Notes under the pieces: model-generated
Databases searched by the model: none
What the model saw: the letters and a program-made list of their open reading frames with translations, nothing else
Told to the model about the DNA's origin: nothing
Part shown: in pieces, positions 8,939 to 16,680 of the stretch
How positions within the stretch are numbered: the first letter of the stretch is position 1
Layout of the letters: the number at the start of each line of letters is the position of its first letter
Program-made: the position numbers and the translations under genes
Source of the DNA: JADJNW01 sp964526645
GTDB taxonomy: Bacteria > Bacteroidota > Bacteroidia > Chitinophagales > Saprospiraceae
Direction of reading: 5' to 3'
NCBI GenBank assembly: GCA_964526645.1
Contig: CAZGJN010000016.1
Span: 1-64,000, forward strand
Length of the DNA: 64,000 nucleotides

Positions 8939-9847
8939 TTAAATTTCCGGCAGTGCCGGGCGATTTTGAATGCCTTTCTGGATTATTTGCAAAATGCTTT
9001 CGCGCTCTTCACCGGTAAGCACAAGGCGCGGCGCGCGGACCCATTCGGTACCAATACCGGTTTGCGCTTCTGCTAATTTGATGTATTGCACCAATTTTGG
9101 ATGAATATCAAGTTCTAATACTGGCAAAAACCACCTGTAAATTTGCAGCGCTTCTGCTATTCTACCTGCCTTTATCAAACGATAGATCACCACTGTCTCT
9201 TGTGGAAAAGCACAGACCAAGCCGGCCACCCAGCCATGCGCGCCCATGAGCAGCGCTTCCATCGCCAGGGTATCCACACCACAAAGGACTTTAAGCCGTT
9301 CGCCAAAACGATTGATCAGCCTTGTGACGTTGGAGACATCGCGGGTGGATTCTTTCACTGCCTGAATATTAGGGTGTTCTGTGAGTGCTTCAAACATATC
9401 GAGCGTCACTTCGATCTTATAATCTACTGGGTTATTGTAGATCATAATGGGCAGATCGGTAGCCTTTGCAATTGTCTTAAAAAAAGTAAGCGTTTCGCGG
9501 TCGTCGCTTTTGTAGCGCATCGGAGGCAGCAGCATCAGTCCATCAGCGCCCCAGTTGTAGGCAAGATGGGCTTGCCGGATGGCTTCTTTTGTAGCACCTT
9601 CTGCTATGTTCAGGATGACGGGAATTTTTCCTTCTACGGCTGCCAAAGCGTCTTTCACCAGGATTTCTTTCTCTTCCAGGCTCAGGGTACTTGCTTCCCC
9701 CAATGAGCCACCCAAAATGATGCCATCCACGCCTGCTGCTACTTGTGCGCTCAGATTTTTCCGAAACATAGGCAAATCCAGTTCGTCATCAGCTGTAAAT
9801 TTGGTAGTTAGCGCCGGAAAAACCCCCTGCCAGTCAAAAGATTTCAT
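8939..9847 (-). CDS. DapA-family lyase, probable 1-pyrroline-4-hydroxy-2-carboxylate deaminase
   Basis: 302 aa TIM-barrel protein of the dihydrodipicolinate synthase family. It shows GGSLGEASTLSLEEKE (the GxxGE motif), MIYNNPVDY with the proton-relay tyrosine, and the Schiff-base lysine in IQAVKESTRD. DapA itself makes lysine precursors, but position as first gene of a four-gene hydroxyproline cluster points to the deaminase that forms 2-oxoglutarate semialdehyde. The 24-base gap after the Ppx-like gene leaves little room for its own promoter, so read-through from upstream or a promoter inside that gene is likely. No transporter or regulator gene is adjacent. Confidence 0.9.
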   Translation of the reverse strand: MKSFDWQGVFPALTTKFTADDELDLPMFRKNLSAQVAAGVDGIILGGSLGEASTLSLEEKEILVKDALAAVEGKIPVILNIAEGATKEAIRQAHLAYNWGADGLMLLPPMRYKSDDRETLTFFKTIAKATDLPIMIYNNPVDYKIEVTLDMFEALTEHPNIQAVKESTRDVSNVTRLINRFGERLKVLCGVDTLAMEALLMGAHGWVAGLVCAFPQETVVIYRLIKAGRIAEALQIYRWFLPVLELDIHPKLVQYIKLAEAQTGIGTEWVRAPRLVLTGEERESILQIIQKGIQNRPALPEI

Positions 9848-9871
9848 AAGCTTGTATTTTGCTGTTCTAAA

Positions 9872-10861
9872 TCAAAGGGTGAGCAAAAATCCAATGGTGA
9901 AATTGCTGTCCCAATCGAATACAAAAGTATCACAACCCGAGCCATCTACCAAAGCCCTGTAGATGTTGAGCCCCGCTTGTACTTTTTCTCCTTTTAGATC
10001 ATATTCGTTTGGCGCTTTTAGTACAGTATAGCGTTCTTTGCCATTGCGGTGGGTTTTAGCTAACTCAAAAGGCGCACCACCAATGATAAAGCAGGTTTTG
10101 GCTTTATTAGAAGGGACTTTGGCAGCTATTGCTTTGATCGCAGCAAACACTGTTTCGCTGCTTGTGCCGTTTTGATAATATTTAGAACCATAGCTTTCAA
10201 GGCTTTTCATAGTGCCATTTTCCAGCCAGGAAACTTTGGTATTGCCAGACCCAATATCTACCACAAAAGCATTGCCTTCATATACTTTGGGCAGGGTCGC
10301 TTTTAGTGCGTATTGCCCTTCCTGAGTGGCATTAACGGTGTTGACAACGTATTTCAAAGATTTCAAACCGGCTTGAATTTTTACGACCTCCGGGGATTTT
10401 GCAGCGCTGGAGCTTACTACGAAGTGAATATCATTAGGACCCACACCAAAATCGAGCATTTGGGCGATATATTTTTTCAATCCGCTGCGCACATCTTCTT
10501 CCGTAGCCATATTTTCATGCACCAGGCTGGAGCCAAATTCTGCTTTTTCCAGTTTCCAGTTCTTTTTTGAATCTACATTGATTATGAAGGAATTAAAGCC
10601 AGAAGCTCCTAATTCTACTACGCCTTTCAATTTACCATTGACAGGAGCAGGGGGATTGTAAGTGAAGGAAGCACTCTTGCGGGAAGTATTCTGCTGGTCA
10701 ATTTTCGCAGGGCTTTCATTTTCAGGGCTTGAAATGTCCGTTTTTTCGGTCGAAACTTCTTTTTGGGCTGAGTTGGAAGTAAAATAACGGAATGCAAAAA
10801 ATGCACCCGCGACAATGATAACTACAATTAAAAGCTTGGAAAAAGTGGTTAATCGAGCCAT
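9872..10861 (-). CDS. Membrane-anchored Ppx/GppA-like (actin-fold) protein
   Basis: 329 aa from ATG at 10861. A longer frame to 11002 only reads through tRNA-His and is not coding. One N-terminal membrane anchor (about residues 9-27) is followed by a low-complexity linker to about 75. The domain shows the Ppx/GppA order: first phosphate loop GVVELGASGFNSFIINVD, a VVSSSAAKSP block, TQEGQYAL, then the second loop AFVVDIGSGNTKVSW and IIGGAPFEL. The usual GEEE catalytic segment is changed to TQEG, so activity may be altered or lost. The anchor closely matches that of the SBP-OmpA protein at 12393-13925. The topology places the domain in the periplasm if the anchor behaves as a signal anchor. Function unknown. 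Confidence 0.72.
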   Translation of the reverse strand: MARLTTFSKLLIVVIIVAGAFFAFRYFTSNSAQKEVSTEKTDISSPENESPAKIDQQNTSRKSASFTYNPPAPVNGKLKGVVELGASGFNSFIINVDSKKNWKLEKAEFGSSLVHENMATEEDVRSGLKKYIAQMLDFGVGPNDIHFVVSSSAAKSPEVVKIQAGLKSLKYVVNTVNATQEGQYALKATLPKVYEGNAFVVDIGSGNTKVSWLENGTMKSLESYGSKYYQNGTSSETVFAAIKAIAAKVPSNKAKTCFIIGGAPFELAKTHRNGKERYTVLKAPNEYDLKGEKVQAGLNIYRALVDGSGCDTFVFDWDSNFTIGFLLTL

Positions 10862-10892
10862 GGTTTTGTTTTTTTGTTTGAAGAGAATTTTG

Positions 10893-10926
10893 TAAAAAAA
10901 GAAAGCCCCTTTTCTGAAGGAGCTTT
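10893..10926 (-). terminator. Rho-independent terminator of the tRNA unit
   Basis: Read on the minus strand, AAAGCTCCTT pairs with AAGGGGCTTT across a 5-base loop and is followed by a run of seven T. It begins directly after the tRNA-His 3' end and separates the tRNAs from the Ppx-like gene. Confidence 0.75.
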
Positions 10927-10928
10927 TG

Positions 10929-11003
<75 letters not shown>

Positions 11004-11017
11004 GTGTTTTATCTTTT

Positions 11018-11091
11018 TTGGATGATGGGGCTCGAACCCACGACCTCCCCGACAGCATCGGGGCGCTCTAACCAGCTGAGCTACAACCACC
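11018..11091 (-). pseudogene. tRNA-His-like tandem copy with altered anticodon arm (probable tRNA pseudogene)
   Basis: Outside the anticodon arm this is nearly identical to the neighbouring tRNA-His, including G-1, the D arm, the T arm and the upstream AACAC. The anticodon arm is replaced by CCCCG-ATGCTGT-CGGGG, a perfect 5-bp stem whose loop would give anticodon GCT. There is no long variable arm, so it is not a normal tRNA-Ser. Position 1 faces A72, which breaks the terminal acceptor pair, and no CCA or C73 is present. It is probably a degenerate duplicate, but the rebuilt stem is unusually clean. Confidence 0.7.
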
Positions 11092-11150
11092 GTGTTTTGA
11101 CAGAAAATGGCTGTAAAGCTTTCGCCCACAACCACTTTCATAAAGTAATG

Positions 11151-11158
11151 CAAAGATA
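11151..11158 (-). promoter_or_regulatory. -7 box (TATCTTTG) for the tRNA unit
   Basis: Exact TAnnTTTG on the minus strand, about 60 bases before the first tRNA-like gene, which suggests both are transcribed together. Confidence 0.5.
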
Positions 11159-11222
11159 AAAAAGTTCCGATAATCTTCGTATTTCAAAAAAAGATTTTTG
11201 CTGTGAGGCATTTGTTTTGCCA

Positions 11223-11230
11223 TAGTTTTG
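11223..11230 (+). promoter_or_regulatory. -7 box (TAGTTTTG) for the lipoprotein gene
   Basis: Exact TAnnTTTG, with a possible TTTG -33 element at 11197-11200 (22-base spacer). It supports the ATG start at 11261. Confidence 0.45.
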
Positions 11231-11260
11231 ATTAAATTCACCTCCAAGAAAAAATTGAAA

Positions 11261-11713
11261 ATGAAGAAAATACTTGCCTTGCTGATGATAGCGCTTTTAG
11301 TTAGCTGCCGTCAGGATACCAACACAAATAACCAATCGTTACTTGAATCAGCGCCGCCACTTCAAGTTAAGCTCTATTGTGAAGATATTGCCCCAGGAGC
11401 AGACCAACCCCAGTTTGCTGTTTATGCTATCATCAATGAAAGCAAAGCCAAAATTACAGAAATCGGCGTGGCATGCCAACCGATAGAACAAGCTGAATTT
11501 GCAACCTATGAGATTCCTGATGATGCTTTATCGGCAGTGGGTGGCTGGTGGGCTGGTGCAGGCGATTACTTTTATGCCAAAAAAGAAGGAAAAAAGGTGG
11601 GCATTTACTATGCTGGTGTGGATGAAGCAATGGAAACGCCTGGCTATCCATATCAAAGGGTAGCAACCTATGATAATGGGAAATTCAGTGTAAGTTTTCC
11701 TTCATTGCAATAA
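11261..11713 (+). CDS. Small lipoprotein of unknown function
   Basis: 150 aa from the ATG at 11261; an in-frame TTG at 11228 would add a basic stretch ahead of a complete signal peptide and is less likely. Residues 1-16 make a lipoprotein signal with lipobox LLVSC. The mature part has no domain I recognise. It contains LYCEDIAPGADQPQFAVYAI and a repeated tyrosine/aspartate-rich pattern suggestive of a small beta-rich fold. It faces the minus-strand barrel gene convergently. Function unknown. Confidence 0.75.
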   Translation: MKKILALLMIALLVSCRQDTNTNNQSLLESAPPLQVKLYCEDIAPGADQPQFAVYAIINESKAKITEIGVACQPIEQAEFATYEIPDDALSAVGGWWAGAGDYFYAKKEGKKVGIYYAGVDEAMETPGYPYQRVATYDNGKFSVSFPSLQ

Positions 11714-11736
11714 GATTTTTACTTTTCAAAGTTCAA

Positions 11737-12282
11737 TCAATCTTTTTCCCAGAATTTCCAGTTAAAACCCTCGCGTTTGCGGCGATTTTTCTTTTTATTG
11801 CCACCACCAAAAGGCTTCCATTCTCTTTTTACCAAAATATAACGAATGGAAATTCCTGTTTGGCTGTAAAAATTCTCTTCCCCACCCGAAATATTAATAG
11901 CAGGTTTGAAATCGTAGGTCAGGTTCAGTCGCCCAATAGAAAACTCAATACCACCAATAAAAGTAAGTCCAAAGGGGTCTTTGATTGGTGCTTCTCCATT
12001 GGGTTCATTGATCCAGCCTTTGTGCAAGCCGCCGCCGTAGTACAAGTTAAACCTTCTGGAAAGGATCGGAAAATGCTGCTCGCCCATGAGGGTTAAAAGG
12101 ACTTCTTCTCGTTGTAGGCTGGATTGAAGAATACCTTCCAGGGTTGCTTTTTTTGCGATCCGCTGCTTGATGCTGAGCCCCCAGTCAGTACCCAGGCGCA
12201 TGCCTGCGGCCGTGTTGTAAGATTGTGCAGAAAAATGTTGCGCAATGGCAATGCCGATAAGTAGCAATAATACTTTCTTCAT
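11737..12282 (-). CDS. Small outer-membrane beta-barrel-like protein
   Basis: 181 aa from ATG 12282; an in-frame GTG six bases upstream is possible. The signal peptide ends HFSAQ. The mature protein alternates hydrophobic and polar residues with many aromatics and glycines (FNLYYGGGLHKGW, TFIGGIEFSIGRLNLTYDF), as in small 8-stranded barrels. The C-terminus is strongly basic (KKKNRRKREG) and then WKFWEKD, which is odd for a barrel end and may be a periplasmic tail. It follows the terminator of the SBP-OmpA operon, so it is probably transcribed separately. Confidence 0.7.
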   Translation of the reverse strand: MKKVLLLLIGIAIAQHFSAQSYNTAAGMRLGTDWGLSIKQRIAKKATLEGILQSSLQREEVLLTLMGEQHFPILSRRFNLYYGGGLHKGWINEPNGEAPIKDPFGLTFIGGIEFSIGRLNLTYDFKPAINISGGEENFYSQTGISIRYILVKREWKPFGGGNKKKNRRKREGFNWKFWEKD

Positions 12283-12340
12283 TCCCACAAAACGCAGGTG
12301 CTCGAAACAGTAGTATTGTTTTTTTCAAAATATTTTCATA

Positions 12341-12380
12341 AAAAAGTTGTGCCCTACGTGAAAGTACAGCACAACTTTTT
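12341..12380 (-). terminator. Strong terminator of the SBP-OmpA operon
   Basis: The arms AAAAAGTTGTGC and GCACAACTTTTT form a perfect 12-bp stem around a 16-base loop. It starts 12 bases after the stop codon of the SBP-OmpA gene; the AAAAA/TTTTT ends allow bidirectional function. Confidence 0.8.
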
Positions 12381-12392
12381 TGCAAAACAGGA

Positions 12393-13925
12393 TTAATCTC
12401 TCACTAATTCAAAATCTGTGCGACGATTTTTAGCCTTTCCATCAGCCGTCGTATTAGAAGCTACGGGCTTGTCAGGTCCATTACCGATTACGATAAAGCG
12501 GTCGGGCGACATGTTGTGCTCTCTTACCAGATAATCTGCTACGGCTTGTGCTCTTTTTTGTGATAGCGCAATATTGGAGGCACGGCTGCCTACGTCGTCT
12601 GTATTGCCTTCTATACGAATCCGCGCATTGCCAAAGGCTTTTGCAATATCAACAAACTCCCTATCAATGATATATTTAGCGTTTTCATCCAATTGAAATT
12701 CGCCGCTTCGGAAGCTAATGCTAACGCGCTTGGTAGCAATCGCTTCAATTGTTTTGGCTTGTTCACTTGTCACTTTTGTGAATACTTTTTGTTGTTCTGC
12801 GTCATTTTGAGCACCTGACAAGCGGGTGTTTTGCACCAGATAAGGATAAGAAATTGTTCGCCAGCCGGGCGTATTGTTGTCCGCAAATCCGAGTTTTTGA
12901 TAATCATTGCTCATTTTAAGGTACAAACGCTCACCTGTAACACCTTTAAAATCAGCATTCAATCCATAAAAATTGACATTATCACCGTGGCTTACCAAAC
13001 GAACATTGTTGATCGCCACTCTTGCGTCCTCTTCCGGTATGCCAAGCCCTTCGGATAGAATTTTCACGGCTTTATTTTTGTTAGAAGCGGAGGAATTGAT
13101 CTCTGCCGCGCCTTTCATCCAGCCTTCGTACAGTTTTTGGAGCTTATCGCGATTTTTTTCAGCGTATGCTCTTTTTGCAAAAAAAATATCGGCAATAATG
13201 TTGGAGGCAGACTTGGTACTTTCCAGTACTCTCGAACCTGGTACAGCTCGTAGGCAGGCTTCATCATCAGGACTCCAGACCACAGCAGCATCTACGTTGC
13301 CACTTTTGAATGCTTCGGCAGCCGCAGGCGCATTCGGTTGGGGTACGATTTCTACATCATTTACCGACATGCCGCCGGCATCGAGCAGCCAAAGCAAGAA
13401 AGAATGGGAAGGTGTAAGCTCGGCTACGGCAATTTTTTTACCTTTCAAATCGCCCACACTGGTCAAGCCACGGCGCACCACTACGGCATCGCCACCGCGC
13501 GACCAGTCTGCCTGCCATAAAATGACAGGATCGAAATCTTTCAAACCACTCAAGATAGTCGGAAAGGCATCTACGGTGTACCAATGCACATCAATTTCGC
13601 CATTTTTCCAGGCAGCCAAAGAAGCATCTACGTCATCCAAGACTTTAAAATCAACTTTGATGCCGTATTCCTTGTAAAAACGAGATTTCTCAGAAGCTTT
13701 AAAACCTTCGTTGAAATACTGACCGCCGGCGTAACCGCCCCAGGTGACTACCGCTACGTCAATTACGTCATCGTCCTTGCCGGGGGTAGTTGTGCTATCT
13801 GATGAATTGTTTGAAACATTATTGAAAGCGCCAGATTTTTGCAAGTAGCGAATGCCAAAAGCTGCTGCACCAACAACGAGTAGTACGATCAAAAACTTAG
13901 AAAAAGTTGTGAGCCTACGTGCCAT
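12393..13925 (-). CDS. Membrane-anchored substrate-binding protein fused to OmpA domain
   Basis: 510 aa. Order of parts: signal anchor (about residues 8-28), Ser/Thr/Asp linker (30-52), a NitT/TauT (NMT1-like) periplasmic binding domain (about 53-335: VTWGGYAGGQYFNEGFKASE, GLTSVGDLKGKKIAVAELTP, VDAAVVWSPDDEACL), then an OmpA-like peptidoglycan-binding domain (about 400-508: IRIEGNTDDVGSRASNIALS with Asp and Arg anchors). No ABC permease or ATPase is nearby, so it is more likely a sensor that ties ligand binding to the cell wall than a transporter subunit. It is last in an operon of three (21-base gap to the gene before it). Confidence 0.88.
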   Translation of the reverse strand: MARRLTTFSKFLIVLLVVGAAAFGIRYLQKSGAFNNVSNNSSDSTTTPGKDDDVIDVAVVTWGGYAGGQYFNEGFKASEKSRFYKEYGIKVDFKVLDDVDASLAAWKNGEIDVHWYTVDAFPTILSGLKDFDPVILWQADWSRGGDAVVVRRGLTSVGDLKGKKIAVAELTPSHSFLLWLLDAGGMSVNDVEIVPQPNAPAAAEAFKSGNVDAAVVWSPDDEACLRAVPGSRVLESTKSASNIIADIFFAKRAYAEKNRDKLQKLYEGWMKGAAEINSSASNKNKAVKILSEGLGIPEEDARVAINNVRLVSHGDNVNFYGLNADFKGVTGERLYLKMSNDYQKLGFADNNTPGWRTISYPYLVQNTRLSGAQNDAEQQKVFTKVTSEQAKTIEAIATKRVSISFRSGEFQLDENAKYIIDREFVDIAKAFGNARIRIEGNTDDVGSRASNIALSQKRAQAVADYLVREHNMSPDRFIVIGNGPDKPVASNTTADGKAKNRRTDFELVRD

Positions 13926-13946
13926 AATTATAGATTGGTTTTGGGT

Positions 13947-14981
13947 TTAGAAATCAAAAAAGTTATCGTATTGATTTTTATGAGCAGGGTCTTTCACCCG
14001 CTCTCGGATAGGCTCGTTCAAGTCCAGCACATCGCTATCGCTATTTGCCTTGAGTAGCAGGCTTTCCTTTTCTTCGCCCAAGAGCAGAGAAACACCTTCT
14101 TTTTCCCACTTTTCCAGCATTTTCAAGCCCTCTTCTTCAAAAATTCCATTTTGCAAATCTACAGAATCCATAAAGCTGGCAGACATTTCCATGAAGCGCT
14201 CCATTTCACCTACTTTATTGGCAACATCTTCTGCAATAGATTCCATCGCCATATCAAACATCGCGCGCTTATCAGGGTCGCCACTGATGATGCTCATCGC
14301 CGAGCGCATGGCTGAATGGCTGGCGTGTATTGCTTTTCGTTCTTGCTCTTTTACCATTACCTGATCCTGTATGTCTTCCATCAAGACCTGGGAGTTCTCG
14401 TACATTTTAGTCAGCACCCGATACAGTACTTCCATCTTGCGATACAGGTCCTCCAAGCGCAAGTTGGATTCTTTCAAGCGGCCTGCTTGGCGGGATTTGA
14501 GAATCATAATATTTTGCTTGTCGGAGTCCCGCGCCTTGCTTGCCATGCTTAGGCTACTTTCGATTTGCTTTTTGTTATTGTGAATCACCTCTTGCAATTT
14601 GTGCATTTGACCGCGAAGCTGGGCAATCTGCTTATTCATCTTGCGAAGGTTATCTTTTAAATCTTCCACATAGCTTTTTAAAATGCCAATCGGATCAATT
14701 TGTACAAAAATACCTGTGACCCATCGCATGATGCTTTTATAGCCGTACCAAACCAGGTTGCGCATTTTAGGATCAAGCACCATATACACGATAGCACCCA
14801 ACGCCGCCAGCATACCTGCTAGATAAAGTGTATTTTGGGCTAAGGTCAACAAAAATGGCAGGGCAGTAGCAAAAAGATACCCGCCGCCAATAATCAGCGC
14901 TGCCAGAAAAATCATGCCTGTGATGCCCTCTGGGCGCTGCCAAAAAGACTTAGCTTTAAATTCTTTGTTGTAAGAATCCAT
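13947..14981 (-). CDS. Two-TM coiled-coil protein, PspA-like
   Basis: 344 aa. Two membrane segments (about residues 17-40 and 44-67) are followed by a conserved amphipathic stretch (WYGYKSIMRWVTGIFVQIDP) and a long coiled coil (about 95-220) whose charge pattern resembles PspA/IM30 (LRKMNKQIAQLRGQMHKLQE). The last 60 residues are acidic. PspA itself lacks transmembrane helices, so this is a membrane-integral relative or an analogue. The N-terminal hairpin should leave the coiled coil in the cytoplasm. It lies 30 bases after the soluble coiled-coil gene and 21 before SBP-OmpA. Biochemical role unknown; membrane-stress maintenance is an inference. Confidence 0.72.
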   Translation of the reverse strand: MDSYNKEFKAKSFWQRPEGITGMIFLAALIIGGGYLFATALPFLLTLAQNTLYLAGMLAALGAIVYMVLDPKMRNLVWYGYKSIMRWVTGIFVQIDPIGILKSYVEDLKDNLRKMNKQIAQLRGQMHKLQEVIHNNKKQIESSLSMASKARDSDKQNIMILKSRQAGRLKESNLRLEDLYRKMEVLYRVLTKMYENSQVLMEDIQDQVMVKEQERKAIHASHSAMRSAMSIISGDPDKRAMFDMAMESIAEDVANKVGEMERFMEMSASFMDSVDLQNGIFEEEGLKMLEKWEKEGVSLLLGEEKESLLLKANSDSDVLDLNEPIRERVKDPAHKNQYDNFFDF

Positions 14982-15011
14982 GTTTTATTTTCGATTTATG
15001 ATTTATTCATA

Positions 15012-15665
15012 TTATTTTAAAAACTGCTTCATATTTTGCATATCCTCACTGATTTGTGCTACTAAAGTGTTGTAAGAAGCGATAAAATTACTTTTGGTCG
15101 TTTCCACCTTAACCGTAGCGTCTGCAATTTCGCGGCGCAGTTGGTCCACCTGCTTCTGGTGCGCCTCAATTTCCTGCGTCAGTTGCTTGATTTGTTCCGC
15201 TTTTGCTTTTACAGCCTCTTCTGCCTTTAGGATTTCTTGTTCTTTTGACCCAATGAGCTTTGTTTTTTGATTGGTTACCGCCTGCTCAAATTTTTGTTCT
15301 TCTGTTTTTAAAATATCCAAATAATGTTGGGCGGTTTGGATTAACTTATCGGGTGTAGCCCCCATTGTTTGAGCCATCGCAAAAGCTGATTGATAGCGTG
15401 TTTGTTCATCCATGGGCATTTTTTTCAGAGAAGCGAGCGATTGCTTAAACTCCAGATAATCAAATCCTTGGATGTTGTTTTGCTCCATCGCCTTGAATAA
15501 AACCTCCATAAACTCCTGCGTGGCTTTGCCTGGCTCGCCAACAGGTTGTTTTACAGCAGGTTGGGACTGTTTTATATCGGCAGCCTGGGCCGGTTGTTCT
15601 CCTTTTTTTGCTTTTGGATTCTCTTCTTCCTCTACGATAAAAAGCGACTTTATATTCTTGAACAT
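15012..15665 (-). CDS. Cytoplasmic coiled-coil protein of unknown function
   Basis: 217 aa with no signal peptide or membrane segment. Residues 1-50 are low-complexity (Pro, Ala, Gln, Lys). A helical domain follows (about 50-110: ATQEFMEVLFKAMEQNNIQG, then MPMDEQTRYQSAFAMA), then one long coiled coil (about 115-205). It is first in the operon with the two-TM PspA-like protein and the SBP-OmpA protein, so it probably binds the cytoplasmic coiled coil of the former. I know no named family for it. Confidence 0.75.
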   Translation of the reverse strand: MFKNIKSLFIVEEEENPKAKKGEQPAQAADIKQSQPAVKQPVGEPGKATQEFMEVLFKAMEQNNIQGFDYLEFKQSLASLKKMPMDEQTRYQSAFAMAQTMGATPDKLIQTAQHYLDILKTEEQKFEQAVTNQKTKLIGSKEQEILKAEEAVKAKAEQIKQLTQEIEAHQKQVDQLRREIADATVKVETTKSNFIASYNTLVAQISEDMQNMKQFLK

Positions 15666-15915
15666 AATCTGTGTTCTTTGTAAGCGATACGGCTAATTTG
15701 GCGGATAAGTTCCGAATTTTTTGTGGTGAATAGATAAAAATCGTGGAATTTTCTACAAAGTAAAGAAATTTTGATGATTTGCCAATGCGCGGGTTTCTGA
15801 ATTCTACATCTTTTTCGGTGGCAAAATAGCAAGCTGTTTTTTTGAAGAACTTGAGAACTATGGAGAAAAACTTTCAATTTTGTGTTCGAAGCAAACGGCA
15901 CCAAATTTTTATTGC

Positions 15916-16644
15916 ATGACTTTCGATGTGACCATCCCTGTTTTGAACGAAGAACTAACCCTGGCGCGACAGGTGAAGCTGCTGCACCAGTTTTTGAAAT
16001 GGCATTTCCCAATGCCTGCGCAATGGCAAATTGTGATTGCAGACAATGGCTCTACCGATCATACTTTTGATATTGCAACGCAGCTTTCCCGAGAATTGCC
16101 CGAAGTGCAAGTGGTAAAAGTACCTCGCAAAGGGGTTGGGCTAGCACTTAAAACCGCCTGGGGGCAGTCGAGCGCTGACATAGTCGGCTACATGGATTTG
16201 GATTTGGCAACAGACCTGCCGCACTTTTTGGAAGCCTATGATGCCCTTGCAAATAAAGACTTTGACATCGTGTACGCTACGCGCTTGCACCCGCGTGCGC
16301 AGGTGGTAGGGCGCACACTCAAGCGCGAATTCACTTCCAGGGTTTTTAATTTGATTTTGAAATTATATTTGGGTATTAAGTTTTCGGATGGTATGTGTGG
16401 CTTTAAGTTCCTCCGCCGTTCGGTGTATGAAAAATTGTCCGAAAATGGCGCACAAAACGATGGCTGGTTTTTTTCTACGGAACTGCTCACAGTAGGGGAG
16501 TGGCTGGGCTTGAAAATCTATGAATTGCCAGTAAAATGGACGGATGATGTGAGCAGCAGCCGGGTTAATATTGTTCCACTTGCCAAGCGTTATTTGAGGG
16601 ATATGCGAAACTTGAAGCGATTTTTAAAAAATCGGAAAAAGTAA
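15916..16644 (+). CDS. Glycosyltransferase family 2 (dolichyl-phosphate-mannose-synthase-like)
   Basis: 242 aa from ATG 15916; the frame opens further upstream but the conserved start is MTFDVTIPVLNEE. A GT-A fold is visible: VTIPVLNEELTL, IVIADNGSTDHTFDIA (nucleotide-sugar site), then the metal-binding triad in YMDLDLATDLPHFLEA. No C-terminal membrane segments are present, so it is the soluble type. Such enzymes transfer a sugar to a polyprenyl phosphate or to a nascent glycan. The gene stands alone, divergent from the coiled-coil operon and convergent with the GNAT gene. Confidence 0.88.
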   Translation: MTFDVTIPVLNEELTLARQVKLLHQFLKWHFPMPAQWQIVIADNGSTDHTFDIATQLSRELPEVQVVKVPRKGVGLALKTAWGQSSADIVGYMDLDLATDLPHFLEAYDALANKDFDIVYATRLHPRAQVVGRTLKREFTSRVFNLILKLYLGIKFSDGMCGFKFLRRSVYEKLSENGAQNDGWFFSTELLTVGEWLGLKIYELPVKWTDDVSSSRVNIVPLAKRYLRDMRNLKRFLKNRKK

Positions 16645-16680
16645 ATGTGAGGTGAATGGCTATTCCATATTATTGAAAAT

